A stretch of 64,000 bases of DNA, taken from contig NZ_LTAW01000001.1 in assembly GCF_001639725.1 (NCBI RefSeq), positions 434,001 to 498,000 of the forward strand, written 5' to 3'. This DNA is from Marinomonas atlantica (GTDB taxonomy: Bacteria; Pseudomonadota; Gammaproteobacteria; Pseudomonadales; Marinomonadaceae). Below the pieces are notes generated by a model. It was not told where the DNA came from. It worked only from the letters and a program-made list of their open reading frames with translations, and ran no database searches. Each line of letters starts with the position of its first letter. The stretch's first letter is position 1. Both the position numbers and the translations under genes were made by a program. Below are positions 1 through 9,592 of the stretch, in pieces.

Positions 1-2720
1 AAGGCAACGGGCTTGGGGATGTAGTTGGAAAAGCCATTACTTAAAAAATGACGTTTTTCATGATCAAAGCTGGATGCTGTGACAGCAATAACAGGCAAAG
101 CTTGCAGTGATGCGTTAGAACGAATGTGTTTGATCAAAGTCATACCGTCCATGTTAGGCATCCGAATATCGGAAAAGACGACATCGATATGGGCGTTTAG
201 ATAATCGAGTGCTTGCTCACCATCTTCAGCAAGTAGCACACTAAAGCCTATTTTTTTCAGCATGTGTTCGAGCATGTCTCGGCTAAGTTCATCGTCTTCG
301 ACAATAAGCGCTGTTTTGACACTGCCATGTGGTAATTGCCACTTCGCTTCCTTGTCTTCAATATTGGTCTTAATGTTTAGCGTGACTGGTATGGATACTT
401 GTACTTCGGTGCCTTGATTGACTGTACTATGTAATGTAAACGAGCCTCCCATTGCATCAGCTAAGCGTCGAGATAATATTAGTCCTAGTCCTGTGCCACC
501 GTGGGTTTTACCACTTTGGCCTTGGCTGAATGGCGAAAATAAACGATCTAAGTCTTCTGAGCAGATGCCGGGACCTGTGTCCAAAATCTGGATTTTAAGG
601 TGTTTTTTGCGGTACTGAACGATGAGTTTAATAGCGCCTTGATCCGTGAACTTGACTGCATTATCTAGCGCATTAGATATTATTTGGCCGAACTTAGTTT
701 TATCTAAAAAAACGTGATCGTGATCGTTGAGCTGAATGTTACTTTGAAACGATAACCCTTTAGTTTCGGCTCGCTGACGGTGCATGGTTGCAAGTTCTTG
801 CAGCTCTTTCTTAATAGGGAAACTGGTTTCATTCAGTTGCAGTCGTCCTGCTTCAATTTTTGAGAGATCAAGAATGTCATTGATAAGACCCAATAAGCGA
901 TGGCCAGCAGAGTAGATACGTTGTATTTGATGATTTGACTCTTGCCCAAGGTTTTCTTGTTGAAGCAATTGTGCATAACCTAAGATCGCATTTAGTGGCG
1001 TACGTATCTCATGGCTCATATTCGCCAGAAAGACACTTTTACTGTCATTGGCTTGGTCTGCACGATGTTTGGCTTCTTGCAACTCTTGTTGCAGTAAGAA
1101 CGTGTCTGTGATGTCTCGTGCCACAGATAAAATTCCAATGACTTGTTTGTCGCTGTTCACAAAAGGGGTGCGAATAATGCTGACGTAGGCTTTTCGTTCT
1201 GTGTTAGGCGAGACCCATGTTGAGGTATGACACAGTTTTTGAGCCTTGATTAGCGTGTCTTCTTGTTTCATCCAGATGATTTTTTGGTCATTGGGTAGAC
1301 TCTCGAACAGAGATTGCTGATTAAAGAAGGTGCGGTAGGCGCGATTCGCGATCGGTTCTTGTTGACCGAATAAATCTAAGACGACTAAATCTGGCAAAAC
1401 TTCAAAGAGCAGCGAGACTATGGCGTTGCTTTGCTGCTTCTCCGCCTCCATCACTTTACGGTTTGTGATGTTTTCAATGGTACCAATCAGCAATGCTTTT
1501 TTGCTGTGTTCATCTACTGTACTACCTTTAACTGCAAGCCAGCATGATTTGTCGCCGTTTAAGCGAAATTCGACATCGATGGGTTTGTTGCTGTCTAAAC
1601 GTGCTTGACGAAATGCTTCGTAGACGGACTCCTGATCGTGCGGATGGGCTAGGTTAATTAAGTCACTTAAGCTTTTCGGATGGTCTGTTTCAAACGGCAG
1701 AATGCCTTTAAATGCTCGAGATATTTGAAAAAAAGAGGACTGTTTCACCATACGCCAGCCCGCCGCATCAATAGCGGATAATGACGCTTTGAAGTGTTTC
1801 TTCTGGCGGTTGATAAGATAGCGGCTGTACCACGCATAGCTCGTAATGCTGATCAGCAGAAACATAATTAAAGAGGACCAGATAACATAGGTCCAGTTGA
1901 TCGAATTCTTACTAAAGTAGTTAGTGTTGTCTAGATACCAGCTTTCTGCTATTTGATAGCGTTGTTCGGGTGATAGAGAGTCTATCCAGCGATTAAAAAT
2001 GTCATTGAGCTGCGGCCAGTCTTTGCGGACAGCAAACGCTAGATGTGCTTGTACAGGGAGTTGACCTCGAATACTGAGGTGGTTTTTTTCAAGTGTGGTG
2101 AGCTGAAACTGCCCTAATGCATACGTAGTAATGAGGTAGTTAAACTTCCCATCTTCTAGCGCAGCCAAGCCGGCTTGAATGTTTTCAACTTCGATAAAAT
2201 ACGTGTCTGGATAGCGCTCATAGAGCTCCCATGTATAGCCATAACCCTTAATGATGCCAATAGGGCTGGGGCTGATGTCATTAATATCATTAATTTGCCC
2301 TCCAACGCTGTTGGAGATGATCACTAGGTTGTTGCTGATATAGGAATTGGTAAACGTGTAATTGTCACGCAGTGTAAGACTGCCTAACACATCAGATAAC
2401 ACATCCACTTGCTGTTTATTCGCCAGTTCTAAGGTTTCGCTCCAAGAGTTGGTTTGACGAAACTCGAATTCTATACCCGTATCGGCGGTAAATTTTTTGA
2501 GGAAAGAAGGCACAATACCAAGGTATTGCCCTTGAGAGTCAAAGGCTTCAAAAGGTAGCCAGTTGGGGTCTCCTGTAAAAACGATTTTAGCCGGGTGTTG
2601 TTTTAGCCATTGCTGCTCACCCTTGGACAGATCAAAGGCCGCCACATAGGTTGAAGCAAAAATAGAAAAAGCACTAATAATCCCGTAAAGAAAAGCGCGA
2701 GCTAGTTTGACGCTTCGCAT
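1..2720 (-). CDS. Hybrid sensor histidine kinase with periplasmic SBP_bac_3 sensor (C-terminus beyond window)
   Basis: The frame is open from an ATG at 2720 to the left edge, about 906 codons. A signal peptide is followed by a transporter-type solute-binding domain (about residues 30-250; motif FTGDPNWLPFEAFD) and a membrane segment near residue 277. Two PAS-like regions follow (about 310-415 and 430-540). HisKA carries [11 protein letters not shown] near residue 570, the ATPase domain has its N box (NALDNAVKFT) and a GTGLGL box, and a receiver domain has FSDIRMPNMDG and a terminal YIPKPV lysine site at the window edge. The start overlaps the stop of the upstream REC-GGDEF-EAL gene by 19 bp, so the pair is probably translationally coupled. 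A BvgS/EvgS-like architecture is established for such kinases; a small amino-acid-like ligand is inference. An HPt domain could follow outside the window. Confidence 0.88.
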   Translation of the reverse strand, partial: MRSVKLARAFLYGIISAFSIFASTYVAAFDLSKGEQQWLKQHPAKIVFTGDPNWLPFEAFDSQGQYLGIVPSFLKKFTADTGIEFEFRQTNSWSETLELANKQQVDVLSDVLGSLTLRDNYTFTNSYISNNLVIISNSVGGQINDINDISPSPIGIIKGYGYTWELYERYPDTYFIEVENIQAGLAALEDGKFNYLITTYALGQFQLTTLEKNHLSIRGQLPVQAHLAFAVRKDWPQLNDIFNRWIDSLSPEQRYQIAESWYLDNTNYFSKNSINWTYVIWSSLIMFLLISITSYAWYSRYLINRQKKHFKASLSAIDAAGWRMVKQSSFFQISRAFKGILPFETDHPKSLSDLINLAHPHDQESVYEAFRQARLDSNKPIDVEFRLNGDKSCWLAVKGSTVDEHSKKALLIGTIENITNRKVMEAEKQQSNAIVSLLFEVLPDLVVLDLFGQQEPIANRAYRTFFNQQSLFESLPNDQKIIWMKQEDTLIKAQKLCHTSTWVSPNTERKAYVSIIRTPFVNSDKQVIGILSVARDITDTFLLQQELQEAKHRADQANDSKSVFLANMSHEIRTPLNAILGYAQLLQQENLGQESNHQIQRIYSAGHRLLGLINDILDLSKIEAGRLQLNETSFPIKKELQELATMHRQRAETKGLSFQSNIQLNDHDHVFLDKTKFGQIISNALDNAVKFTDQGAIKLIVQYRKKHLKIQILDTGPGICSEDLDRLFSPFSQGQSGKTHGGTGLGLILSRRLADAMGGSFTLHSTVNQGTEVQVSIPVTLNIKTNIEDKEAKWQLPHGSVKTALIVEDDELSRDMLEHMLKKIGFSVLLAEDGEQALDYLNAHIDVVFSDIRMPNMDGMTLIKHIRSNASLQALPVIAVTASSFDHEKRHFLSNGFSNYIPKPVA

Positions 2721-4531
2721 ACTTTTGCCCTAGTAAGGCATAGATCCACATTGTCTGCATTGAGTGGTTCTGGCTTATGAAAATGATAGCCTTGCCCCCA
2801 TTCAATGTTCATGGATTGATAGAGATCGGCCAACCCTTGGTTCTCAACGAATTCCACTACACAAGGCTTAGTTAGTTTTTTAGCGACATCTAAAATCGAT
2901 TGCACCATGGCCATGCTGGCTTCTGAGTGCTCAATCTCGCGGGCAAAAATCCCATCGATTTTAATATGATCAAATGGAAAATCCCGCAGATAGCTAAAGC
3001 TTGAGTAGCCACTGCCAAAATCATCAATAGCGATGCTACAACCGAGCTGTTTAATTTGTTTAAGAATCGACGACGTTTGGTTTACATGAATGATTTGTTC
3101 GGTTTCAGTGACTTCAAAGCATAACTTTCGAGGGTTAACTGAATACTTCTCCAAGACATCTTGTATGTAGTCAACCAAATGGGCATCGCGCAATGTGGTC
3201 GCAGAAAGGTTGAGGGCGACTTGATCAATTCGTTGTTGTTGTGCCGGGTTATCACGAAGAAACTCACACACGTTGCGAATCATCCAGCGATCAATATCAG
3301 CAATCAGTTGGTAGCGCTCAGCGGCAAATAAGAAGCTGTCAGGGAATAATATTTTGTTTTGATCAGGTGCGTATAAACGAACCAAAGTTTCCATTCGTAT
3401 ACCGTTACTTTGCGCATTGAGAGGGCAAATCTGCTGAAAATAAACTCGGAAATGATCGTGTTTTAATGCATCAATGAGTCGTAATGCCCAGTTCTGACGT
3501 GCATTGGTTTTATTTGCTTGTGCGCTTTCATTGCTGAAATAGCTAACGCATTGGCCGCCATTACGCTTAGCGGTGTACATCACTTCATCAGCCATCATGA
3601 GTAATTGGTCAAAGGAGGTCAGGGTGTTGTCAATTTTCACAACGGCGATGGTTGCACCGACATCAAAGTGACGTTCATCCCAGAAAAACTTAAAGTGTGT
3701 AAACTCTTCATGGAGCTGATTGGCAATATTGCTGGCAATTGAAAATTCGCTGGTTGGGTAAATTACGGCAAAGCTATCACCGCTTAAGCGTGCTACAAAA
3801 GCGCTGTTGCCGACTACAAGCGAAATTAACTCGGCGGCTTCACTTAGCAGTTCATCGCCAGCGATCAAACCGCAGCTTTCATTGACGACTCGGAAACGGG
3901 AAAGGTCTATGGATAAATAATAGGCCTCTTGAAAGCGGTCTTCCAGTTGGGAGATTTGCTCTACTACAAAAGATTCTAAGGCCTTACGATTGTGTGTCCG
4001 GCTGACAAAGTCGTGATCTGCGAGATATTTAAGACGGTCTTGCATATAGCGTCGTTCATTAATCTCTTCACGCAGCAGTTTATTGGTGGTCACTAATTCT
4101 GCGGTACGTTGGCGAACACGTTCTTCCAGTTCGTTATTTAATGAACGCAGTTGCTGCATTATCTGATGTCGTTCTTTGTGGTGGGTGACGCGAGCAATCA
4201 CTTCGTCGGTATTGATTGGTTTGGTGATGTAATCGTTGCCTCCGACTGCAAAGCCTTGACTGATGTCATCGGTGCGTCCAGTTACAAAAATAATAGGGGT
4301 TTCTTTAAAGCGCGGGTCTTTACGAAGGAGGCTACATAGATCAAAACCACTCATGCCAGGCATCATGACATCGAGTAACATTAATTCAGGCTCGAGCTGT
4401 TCAAGAATGGATAAAGCACGTTCGGCAGACGTAGCAACAGATACCTTGCAATCTAGCGGTGCTAGTACCTTGCGCAGTACATCAATGTTGTCTGGTACAT
4501 CGTCGACGATCAATACAGTAAAAGCTTTCAT
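2702..4531 (-). CDS. REC-GGDEF-EAL response regulator, probable c-di-GMP phosphodiesterase
   Basis: This 609-residue protein has an N-terminal receiver domain with phospho-acceptor Asp54 (LLDVMMPGM), a coiled linker (about 118-160), a GGDEF domain and an EAL domain. The GGDEF signature reads SGDSF, so diguanylate cyclase activity is unlikely. The EAL motif reads ETL (METLVRL), but the other catalytic positions look intact: NLS, FEVTE, IDDFGSGYSS, KIDG, a Glu in VEFVEN, and QGYHFHKP. I infer an active phosphodiesterase controlled by phosphorylation, probably by the coupled kinase whose gene starts within its last codons. The start ATG at 4531 precedes the receiver domain directly. The substrate is family knowledge; regulation by the neighbour is inference. 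Confidence 0.88.
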   Translation of the reverse strand: MKAFTVLIVDDVPDNIDVLRKVLAPLDCKVSVATSAERALSILEQLEPELMLLDVMMPGMSGFDLCSLLRKDPRFKETPIIFVTGRTDDISQGFAVGGNDYITKPINTDEVIARVTHHKERHQIMQQLRSLNNELEERVRQRTAELVTTNKLLREEINERRYMQDRLKYLADHDFVSRTHNRKALESFVVEQISQLEDRFQEAYYLSIDLSRFRVVNESCGLIAGDELLSEAAELISLVVGNSAFVARLSGDSFAVIYPTSEFSIASNIANQLHEEFTHFKFFWDERHFDVGATIAVVKIDNTLTSFDQLLMMADEVMYTAKRNGGQCVSYFSNESAQANKTNARQNWALRLIDALKHDHFRVYFQQICPLNAQSNGIRMETLVRLYAPDQNKILFPDSFLFAAERYQLIADIDRWMIRNVCEFLRDNPAQQQRIDQVALNLSATTLRDAHLVDYIQDVLEKYSVNPRKLCFEVTETEQIIHVNQTSSILKQIKQLGCSIAIDDFGSGYSSFSYLRDFPFDHIKIDGIFAREIEHSEASMAMVQSILDVAKKLTKPCVVEFVENQGLADLYQSMNIEWGQGYHFHKPEPLNADNVDLCLTRAKVCEASN

Positions 4532-4697
4532 CTTGATCCCATCATCTTGGATAGTTTCAGAATCGTTTATTTTTTATGCAAAGTCTAGTAACCAAGTGTT
4601 AATTGCGTATAGGTATGTTAATTAATCCTGAAAATCGGAAAGAAAGTTTGCCTCTGAAATTTGATTTCAGGATGAGGTGGGAAATTCTATTTCCCTG

Positions 4698-4727
4698 CTG
4701 ACGTCAGTGGGATTACAGGTTTATACT
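4698..4727 (+). promoter_or_regulatory. Possible sigma70 promoter of the GcvR-like gene
   Basis: CTGACG at 4698-4703 and TATACT at 4722-4727 are separated by 18 bp, about 40 bp before the ATG at 4769. The match is moderate and made by eye. Confidence 0.3.
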
Positions 4728-4768
4728 GACCTTACAAATAAGCAGTAACAAAAGAATAGGATGGCCAT

Positions 4769-5275
4769 ATGACACAACATTTAGTGTTAACGGTAATTGG
4801 CGATGATCGCCCCGGATTAGTAGAAGCATTATCTCATGTAGTGGCAGAGCATCAAGGCAACTGGAGTGAGAGTCGTATGGCTCACCTTGCTGACAAGTTC
4901 GCTGGGATAGTCACAGTGGAAGTGCCAAAAGAGCACGAGCAGGGACTTATTGAAGCGCTGCAAGAGTTGTCTTCTGTGGGGTTAAAAGTCTCTGTTGAAG
5001 TAGCTGGCCGTAGTACTTATTCCGATGAAGTGGTCGTGTTGTCTGTAATGGGTAATGACCGAACCGGGATTATTCGTGAAGTCTCCAAGACTCTGAGTAG
5101 TTTAGGTGCGAACGTCATTGACTTAAACAGCTATTGTGAACCCGCCCCGATGAGTTCGGAAATGCTATTTAAAGCTGAAATTGAAATAACGCTACCAAGC
5201 GGTCTGAGTGCCAGTGATCTAGAGAAAGCAGTCGAGCAGATTAGTAGCGATCTAGTTGTTGAGTTGGCCGAGTAA
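4769..5275 (+). CDS. GcvR-like ACT-domain protein
   Basis: This 168-residue protein consists of two ACT domains (about 4-75 and 88-165), each opening with the characteristic V-x-G-x-DRxG signature (VIGDDRPGLV and VMGNDRTGII). It matches the glycine cleavage repressor GcvR family in length and layout. In E. coli GcvR binds glycine and antagonises the activator GcvA; the same role here is inference because no gcvA or gcv genes lie nearby. It is probably monocistronic, with a plausible promoter at 4698-4727. Confidence 0.8.
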   Translation: MTQHLVLTVIGDDRPGLVEALSHVVAEHQGNWSESRMAHLADKFAGIVTVEVPKEHEQGLIEALQELSSVGLKVSVEVAGRSTYSDEVVVLSVMGNDRTGIIREVSKTLSSLGANVIDLNSYCEPAPMSSEMLFKAEIEITLPSGLSASDLEKAVEQISSDLVVELAE

Positions 5276-5353
5276 GCTTAATGGTCAGTTTAAATAAGTA
5301 ATTACACGGCGATTCAGGGAAATATTGTGCGATTAGTTGCAGCATTTCTTTAA

Positions 5354-5387
5354 CCTGTTTCAATGATATTATGATCATTGAAACAGG
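5354..5387. repeat. Perfect 14-bp inverted repeat, operator-like
   Basis: CCTGTTTCAATGAT (5354-5367) and its exact reverse complement (5374-5387) flank a 6-bp centre. It lies 14 bp before the MFS ATG at 5402 and contains a TATTAT sequence that could be a -10 box. No U-run follows, so it looks more like an operator than a terminator. The cognate regulator is not adjacent. Confidence 0.6.
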
Positions 5388-5401
5388 GCGCCTCTAAACA
5401 C

Positions 5402-6640
5402 ATGCAACTCCCTCCCACGTTCCGAGCATTATCCAACTCTAACTTTAGGCTTTGGGTCATCGGAGCCTTTATCTCAAATATTGGTTCTTGGTTACAACGC
5501 ACCGCACAAGACTGGATCGTTATCTCTCAACTGACGGACCATAATGCCGCGGCGGTAGGGATTGTAGTGTTCCTACAATTTATTCCCCAAATTGTATTGC
5601 TTCCTATTACTGGCTGGGCGGCAGACCGAGTTGACCGACGTACACTTTTGCTAGTGACGCAGCTCTCAATGGCATTTTTAGCGCTCTTGTTGGGCGTATT
5701 AGCGATATCGGGCATCATTGAACTTTGGCACGTCTACGCTTGTGCGCTTGGTTTAGGTGTCGTGGCGGCCTTTGATGCACCTGCTCGCCATGCCTTTGTA
5801 TCGGATGTGGTGACGGAAAAGGAAGTGCCTAATGCCGTATCTTTGAATTCTATGTCATTTCATTCTGCGCGCTTGATTGGGCCTGCTATTGCGGGTCTTT
5901 TGATTGCTGGTGTGGGGGCAGGTTGGGTGTTTATATTAAACGTTGTGACGTTTTTCCCCCTTCTCATAGCGCTGTATTTACTCGGCAAACGCACGTTAGT
6001 CGGTCAACAGGAAAAATCTGAGAAAGCAGAAAGTGCGGGATTTTTGGCAGGTTTTGGCTATTTAAATCAGCACCGTGAAATGGCGATATTACTGGTCATC
6101 ATTGCGATGGTGACAGGGTTCGTGATGAACTTCCCTGTTTATCTTTCTGCGATGACAGTGCATGTATTTCATGGCGATGCTGGACAATATGGTTTGTTGA
6201 TTTCAATGATGGCAATTGGCTCGATTGCTGGAGCGCTTATGACGGCAAGTCGCAAGCAACCGACTTTTGGCTTTTTAGTGTATTTACCGGCGGGTGTTGC
6301 TGTGAGCAGTACGCTATTGGCGCTGGCACCGAATTTTATCAGCTTCGCGATTATGATGACGGTTTTGGGGTTTAGTGTTCAGCTGCTAACGATTTCCTCT
6401 TTTACGTTTATACAACTGTCTACTGTGCGTGTTTATCGAGGCCGTGTGATGGCGATTGCGTTGGCAACAATGCTAGGCAGCACGGCACTGGGGGCACCTT
6501 TCGTTGGATGGATTGCCGACAGCATTAGTCCAAGGTGGTCCATCGGTGTGAGTGGCCTATCAGCCTTTATGGCATTTGCCTTAGGTGCTTTCTATTATCG
6601 CCGATATTACCTGAAACGGTCGTGCGTGACGTCTGATTAA
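5402..6640 (+). CDS. MFS transporter, EntS/MFS_3-type exporter
   Basis: The protein has 412 residues and about 12 hydrophobic segments. The N-terminal RALSNSNFRLWVIGAFISN pattern and the loop motif GWAADRVDRRT (motif A of the major facilitator superfamily) resemble the enterobactin-exporter-like MFS_3 group. I chose ATG 5402 because an in-frame TTG at 5378 falls inside the right arm of the inverted repeat at 5354-5387 and would add only KQGASKH-type residues. The substrate is unknown. Position right after a palindrome suggests control by a dimeric repressor, which is inference. Confidence 0.85.
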   Translation: MQLPPTFRALSNSNFRLWVIGAFISNIGSWLQRTAQDWIVISQLTDHNAAAVGIVVFLQFIPQIVLLPITGWAADRVDRRTLLLVTQLSMAFLALLLGVLAISGIIELWHVYACALGLGVVAAFDAPARHAFVSDVVTEKEVPNAVSLNSMSFHSARLIGPAIAGLLIAGVGAGWVFILNVVTFFPLLIALYLLGKRTLVGQQEKSEKAESAGFLAGFGYLNQHREMAILLVIIAMVTGFVMNFPVYLSAMTVHVFHGDAGQYGLLISMMAIGSIAGALMTASRKQPTFGFLVYLPAGVAVSSTLLALAPNFISFAIMMTVLGFSVQLLTISSFTFIQLSTVRVYRGRVMAIALATMLGSTALGAPFVGWIADSISPRWSIGVSGLSAFMAFALGAFYYRRYYLKRSCVTSD

Positions 6641-6657
6641 AACGCCACGCGAAATGA

Positions 6658-7167
6658 TTACAATAATTGTTTTTCCGCATCTACGACATGGCAGCTAGGT
6701 TGAGTCGCTTGAAAGCCAAACCAGCTGGACCAAGCCTTGCGCGGGTGCAAAACAAAACCTTCGGTGAGCGTTAACCCTTGCTCAATATAAATATCTTGGT
6801 GAGCGGCTGGGTTGACTGATACGTTGTAATCCGCACTCACGGTTTTTTTACCTTGTTTCAAGCGAGTTGAAACAGTGGGGTTATAGATGGTTAAGGTGAT
6901 TGGGTCACCTTGGCCAAACCCAATGCGCTCACTGTTGAATCCTCCTGCTACCAATATCACCGGTTCAACATGACAAAGCTCACCCTGTTCATTTGTGGTG
7001 AGATAACTACCTTCCCCTTTGATACCGTGTAGAAACGGTAAACTGCCTGTTTTCACCGAGGTAATATAAACCACACCCAGTGCTTCATCGGGTAAACTTG
7101 TGGCAGATGCCCTCAAAGACAGAGCACCTATAACGACGCTGATTAAGAGCACCAAGAAACCATTCAT
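6658..7167 (-). CDS. Secreted or periplasmic protein of unknown function
   Basis: I do not recognise this 169-residue protein. It starts with a clear signal peptide (MNGFLVLLISVVIGALSLRA, cleavage probably after SATS) and then a soluble beta-rich region without membrane segments. There are two cysteines (ELCHVEP, PSCHVV) that could form a disulfide. Its ATG overlaps the stop of the upstream DUF805 gene by 4 bp (7164-7167), so the two are co-translated. It ends 17 bp from the convergent MFS gene. Confidence 0.65.
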   Translation of the reverse strand: MNGFLVLLISVVIGALSLRASATSLPDEALGVVYITSVKTGSLPFLHGIKGEGSYLTTNEQGELCHVEPVILVAGGFNSERIGFGQGDPITLTIYNPTVSTRLKQGKKTVSADYNVSVNPAAHQDIYIEQGLTLTEGFVLHPRKAWSSWFGFQATQPSCHVVDAEKQLL

Positions 7168-7511
7168 ATTGGCTCTCCTTTTGGGCTCAGAAGATGTGCT
7201 CTTGGCTGGCTAGGTAGACATAAAAAGTACATCAGTAATAACATGCCAACTATTGGAATTAATATCACCAGCACACTCCAAATAGGCATGCCTGTGTCAC
7301 GAATTCGACGCACGACAATGGCAAAAAATGGCACGATAGTGATGACGGAATAGAGGGCATCCAGCCAGCCGGGATTATCTATTAGGATTTCGAGGGTGGC
7401 TATGATAAGACTGACTAACAGGCTTATCAGCATGAACATCCAGAATGCTTGACGATGGGAAACGCCTTTAAAATCGGCGTAGTGTTTAATGGCTTCAATG
7501 TACCAATACAT
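7164..7511 (-). CDS. DUF805 family inner-membrane protein
   Basis: This 115-residue protein has the DUF805 layout: a short N-terminal amphipathic stretch with the YADFKGVSHRQAFWMF motif, then about three to four hydrophobic segments with the conserved VRRIRDTG loop between them. The family includes E. coli YhaH/YhaI; no biochemical function is established. It is first in a two-gene unit with the secreted protein at 6658-7167. Confidence 0.85.
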   Translation of the reverse strand: MYWYIEAIKHYADFKGVSHRQAFWMFMLISLLVSLIIATLEILIDNPGWLDALYSVITIVPFFAIVVRRIRDTGMPIWSVLVILIPIVGMLLLMYFLCLPSQPRAHLLSPKGEPI

Positions 7512-7652
7512 CCTATGACTCCTATGTTGGTGGAAGAGTGTTTAATATCGCTCAAAACTCGCTATGGCACGTCCTAGATCAAGATATAGGACGTCAAGGA
7601 AAACGACTTAGGACATACTGATGTCATTAGATAAACGAGAAAGGATGTAAAT

Positions 7653-8699
7653 ATGTTAGCGGTGCCTTTGCCATTTGTTGTGTCATTAATGCTGTGTGTC
7701 TTGGCAGGAAGTTTGTGGCTACAACGTCGCCGATCGACACCCTTGGCCTGTTGGTTCTTGTTAATGTGTGCTGTAACAACTGCGGTTGTTGGGTTACGTT
7801 GGACATTGGATTGGGCTGTGTTTCGGACAATGCAGCCGATTTTTGCCAGCATGATTCCTGTCGCAGCGTGGTGGATATTTGCTAAGGCGTCGAGTAGCCG
7901 AAAACCTTCGTGGTGGCATGCGCTGGTACCTATTGCGGTGACATTAGGTTCCTTGACCTATCCGCTATGGCTACCGCCATTAGATATCATGATTACAGGG
8001 CAATACATCGTCTATGGTGTGATGTTGTGGCGTGCTGCTAATGATGCTGAACATCCGCCAGAGAACGTTCGACTCAGTGATTGGCAATGGGCGATTCAGT
8101 CGAGGCGTGTGGCAGGTGTCATGTTGCTGTTTTCGGCTTTGATTGATGGTGCTATGACGGTTGATTTTATGCTGACAGATGGCAAACATGCACTTTGGAT
8201 ACTATCGCTTGGCCATGGGTTAATGCTGCCTATTTTAGCACTGGCAGTCATATGTATCAGCATGAGTATGGCCGATGATAGCGCCATGGAGCGCACCGAT
8301 TCTTCGGACGCTGACGTTTTGTCAGAAGTGACTTCACTGCCTGAGGGATCCCTTGTTGAGCAGCAAGAGGTCATGGCGCGAACTGAATCTGTATTGCGCG
8401 AGCAGGCGTTGTATTTAGATCCCAATCTGACGTTAGCAAGATTGGCTCGTAAAGCGGGGATACCTGCTCGACAAATATCCACGGCAGTGAATAAACTGAC
8501 GCAGCAAAACATTTCTCAGTGGGTTAATCAGTTCCGTATCGAGCATGCGAAAACCTTGCTAAAGCAAACAGACGACTCGATTACTCAGATCTACATGGAC
8601 TCGGGTTTTCAAACCAAGTCCAACTTCCATCGTGAGTTTTCACGTATTACCGGTATGACGCCGTCTGCCTATCGTACACAATCAAAGGTTAATGATTAA
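7653..8699 (+). CDS. Membrane-anchored AraC-family transcriptional regulator
   Basis: The 348-residue protein has six or seven hydrophobic segments in residues 1-205, a linker rich in acidic and serine residues, and a C-terminal AraC/XylS DNA-binding domain (about 245-345). That domain has two helix-turn-helix units: LARKAGIPARQISTAVN, and then DSGFQTKSNFHREFSRITG-MTPSAYR. The DNA-binding domain is clear; the signal sensed by the membrane part is unknown. It converges on the EamA gene, overlapping it by 4 bp at the 3' ends. Confidence 0.87.
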   Translation: MLAVPLPFVVSLMLCVLAGSLWLQRRRSTPLACWFLLMCAVTTAVVGLRWTLDWAVFRTMQPIFASMIPVAAWWIFAKASSSRKPSWWHALVPIAVTLGSLTYPLWLPPLDIMITGQYIVYGVMLWRAANDAEHPPENVRLSDWQWAIQSRRVAGVMLLFSALIDGAMTVDFMLTDGKHALWILSLGHGLMLPILALAVICISMSMADDSAMERTDSSDADVLSEVTSLPEGSLVEQQEVMARTESVLREQALYLDPNLTLARLARKAGIPARQISTAVNKLTQQNISQWVNQFRIEHAKTLLKQTDDSITQIYMDSGFQTKSNFHREFSRITGMTPSAYRTQSKVND

Positions 8700-9592
8700 T
8701 CAATCTGTGATTGAGGTTTGCGGCTGAGAAAAGGCCACTTTAATCGACTCAAATACACGCCCATTAACGTCGTTGCGACGCCGATTAGCTGTAAATGAGT
8801 CAGTGCTTCATCGAACAGAAAGTAGCCTTCAATGGCTGCCAACGGTGGTACCAGCAGCATCAGTGTCGACACCTGCGAGGCTTTGACTTTGCGCAGTAGC
8901 CAGACCAACAAAAACACTCCACCACATGACAAAATCAATACGCCCCAGCCTATTAATGCGTAGGACTCCCAACTTTGCACAAACAGGCTTTCTTGCAACG
9001 TCATCATAAAGCCAAAGGCGACCACGGCTGCGGCAAGATTCTGAATCGCCATTGAGGCCAAAATGTCAGAACCTGAAATCGACATTTTTTGATAAATTGA
9101 ACCAAAAGCCAGACACAACACCCCCGCGATACCGAGTAAGGCTATCCAAGGGCTAAAGGTGGCTTCTTGAACACCTAAGTTCAGCGAAGGGCTGATGACC
9201 AACAGCAATCCGGCAATGGCAATAAACATTCCGACGACGCCTAGTAGACTGGTTTTTTCTTTGATCAGTAGAAACGCCAAGAGTGTGACAAGAATAGGCT
9301 GTATAGAGCCAATCAATGCCATCACCCCAGCGGGGAGGCCTTGCGCTAAGGCAATGTAAGCAAAGCTAAGGTAAAAACTATTGAGCAGTACCCCAGCAAA
9401 AATATGCTTCGGCCATTCTTTCTTGGGGGGAAAGGTACGCTTAAGCGCAAGTGCAAGCACGACAAAGATAGCGCCTGCTATCGCAAAGCGAATGGTCAAG
9501 TACACATTGGGGTCGATTAAGCCAACAATGAACTTTCCGGTGATAAACCCCGTCGACCAAATTAGCACCAATAAAATGTAGATAATGAGCAT
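8696..9592 (-). CDS. EamA/DMT-family permease
   Basis: The 298-residue protein has ten predicted membrane helices arranged as two EamA repeats. The first contains WSTGFITGKF and PNVYLTIRFAIAG, and the second IEGYFLFDEALTHLQLIGVATTLMGVYLSR. It belongs to the drug/metabolite transporter superfamily (RhaT/YdcZ-like), whose members usually export amino acids or small metabolites. The substrate cannot be told from the sequence. It is convergent with the AraC-type gene by a 4-bp overlap. Confidence 0.85.
   Translation of the reverse strand: MLIIYILLVLIWSTGFITGKFIVGLIDPNVYLTIRFAIAGAIFVVLALALKRTFPPKKEWPKHIFAGVLLNSFYLSFAYIALAQGLPAGVMALIGSIQPILVTLLAFLLIKEKTSLLGVVGMFIAIAGLLLVISPSLNLGVQEATFSPWIALLGIAGVLCLAFGSIYQKMSISGSDILASMAIQNLAAAVVAFGFMMTLQESLFVQSWESYALIGWGVLILSCGGVFLLVWLLRKVKASQVSTLMLLVPPLAAIEGYFLFDEALTHLQLIGVATTLMGVYLSRLKWPFLSRKPQSQID

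Noticed and set aside
8096-8512. 138-codon open frame on the minus strand within the AraC-type gene
   Set aside because: The opposite strand encodes clear membrane and AraC domains; this frame has low-complexity Ser-rich composition.
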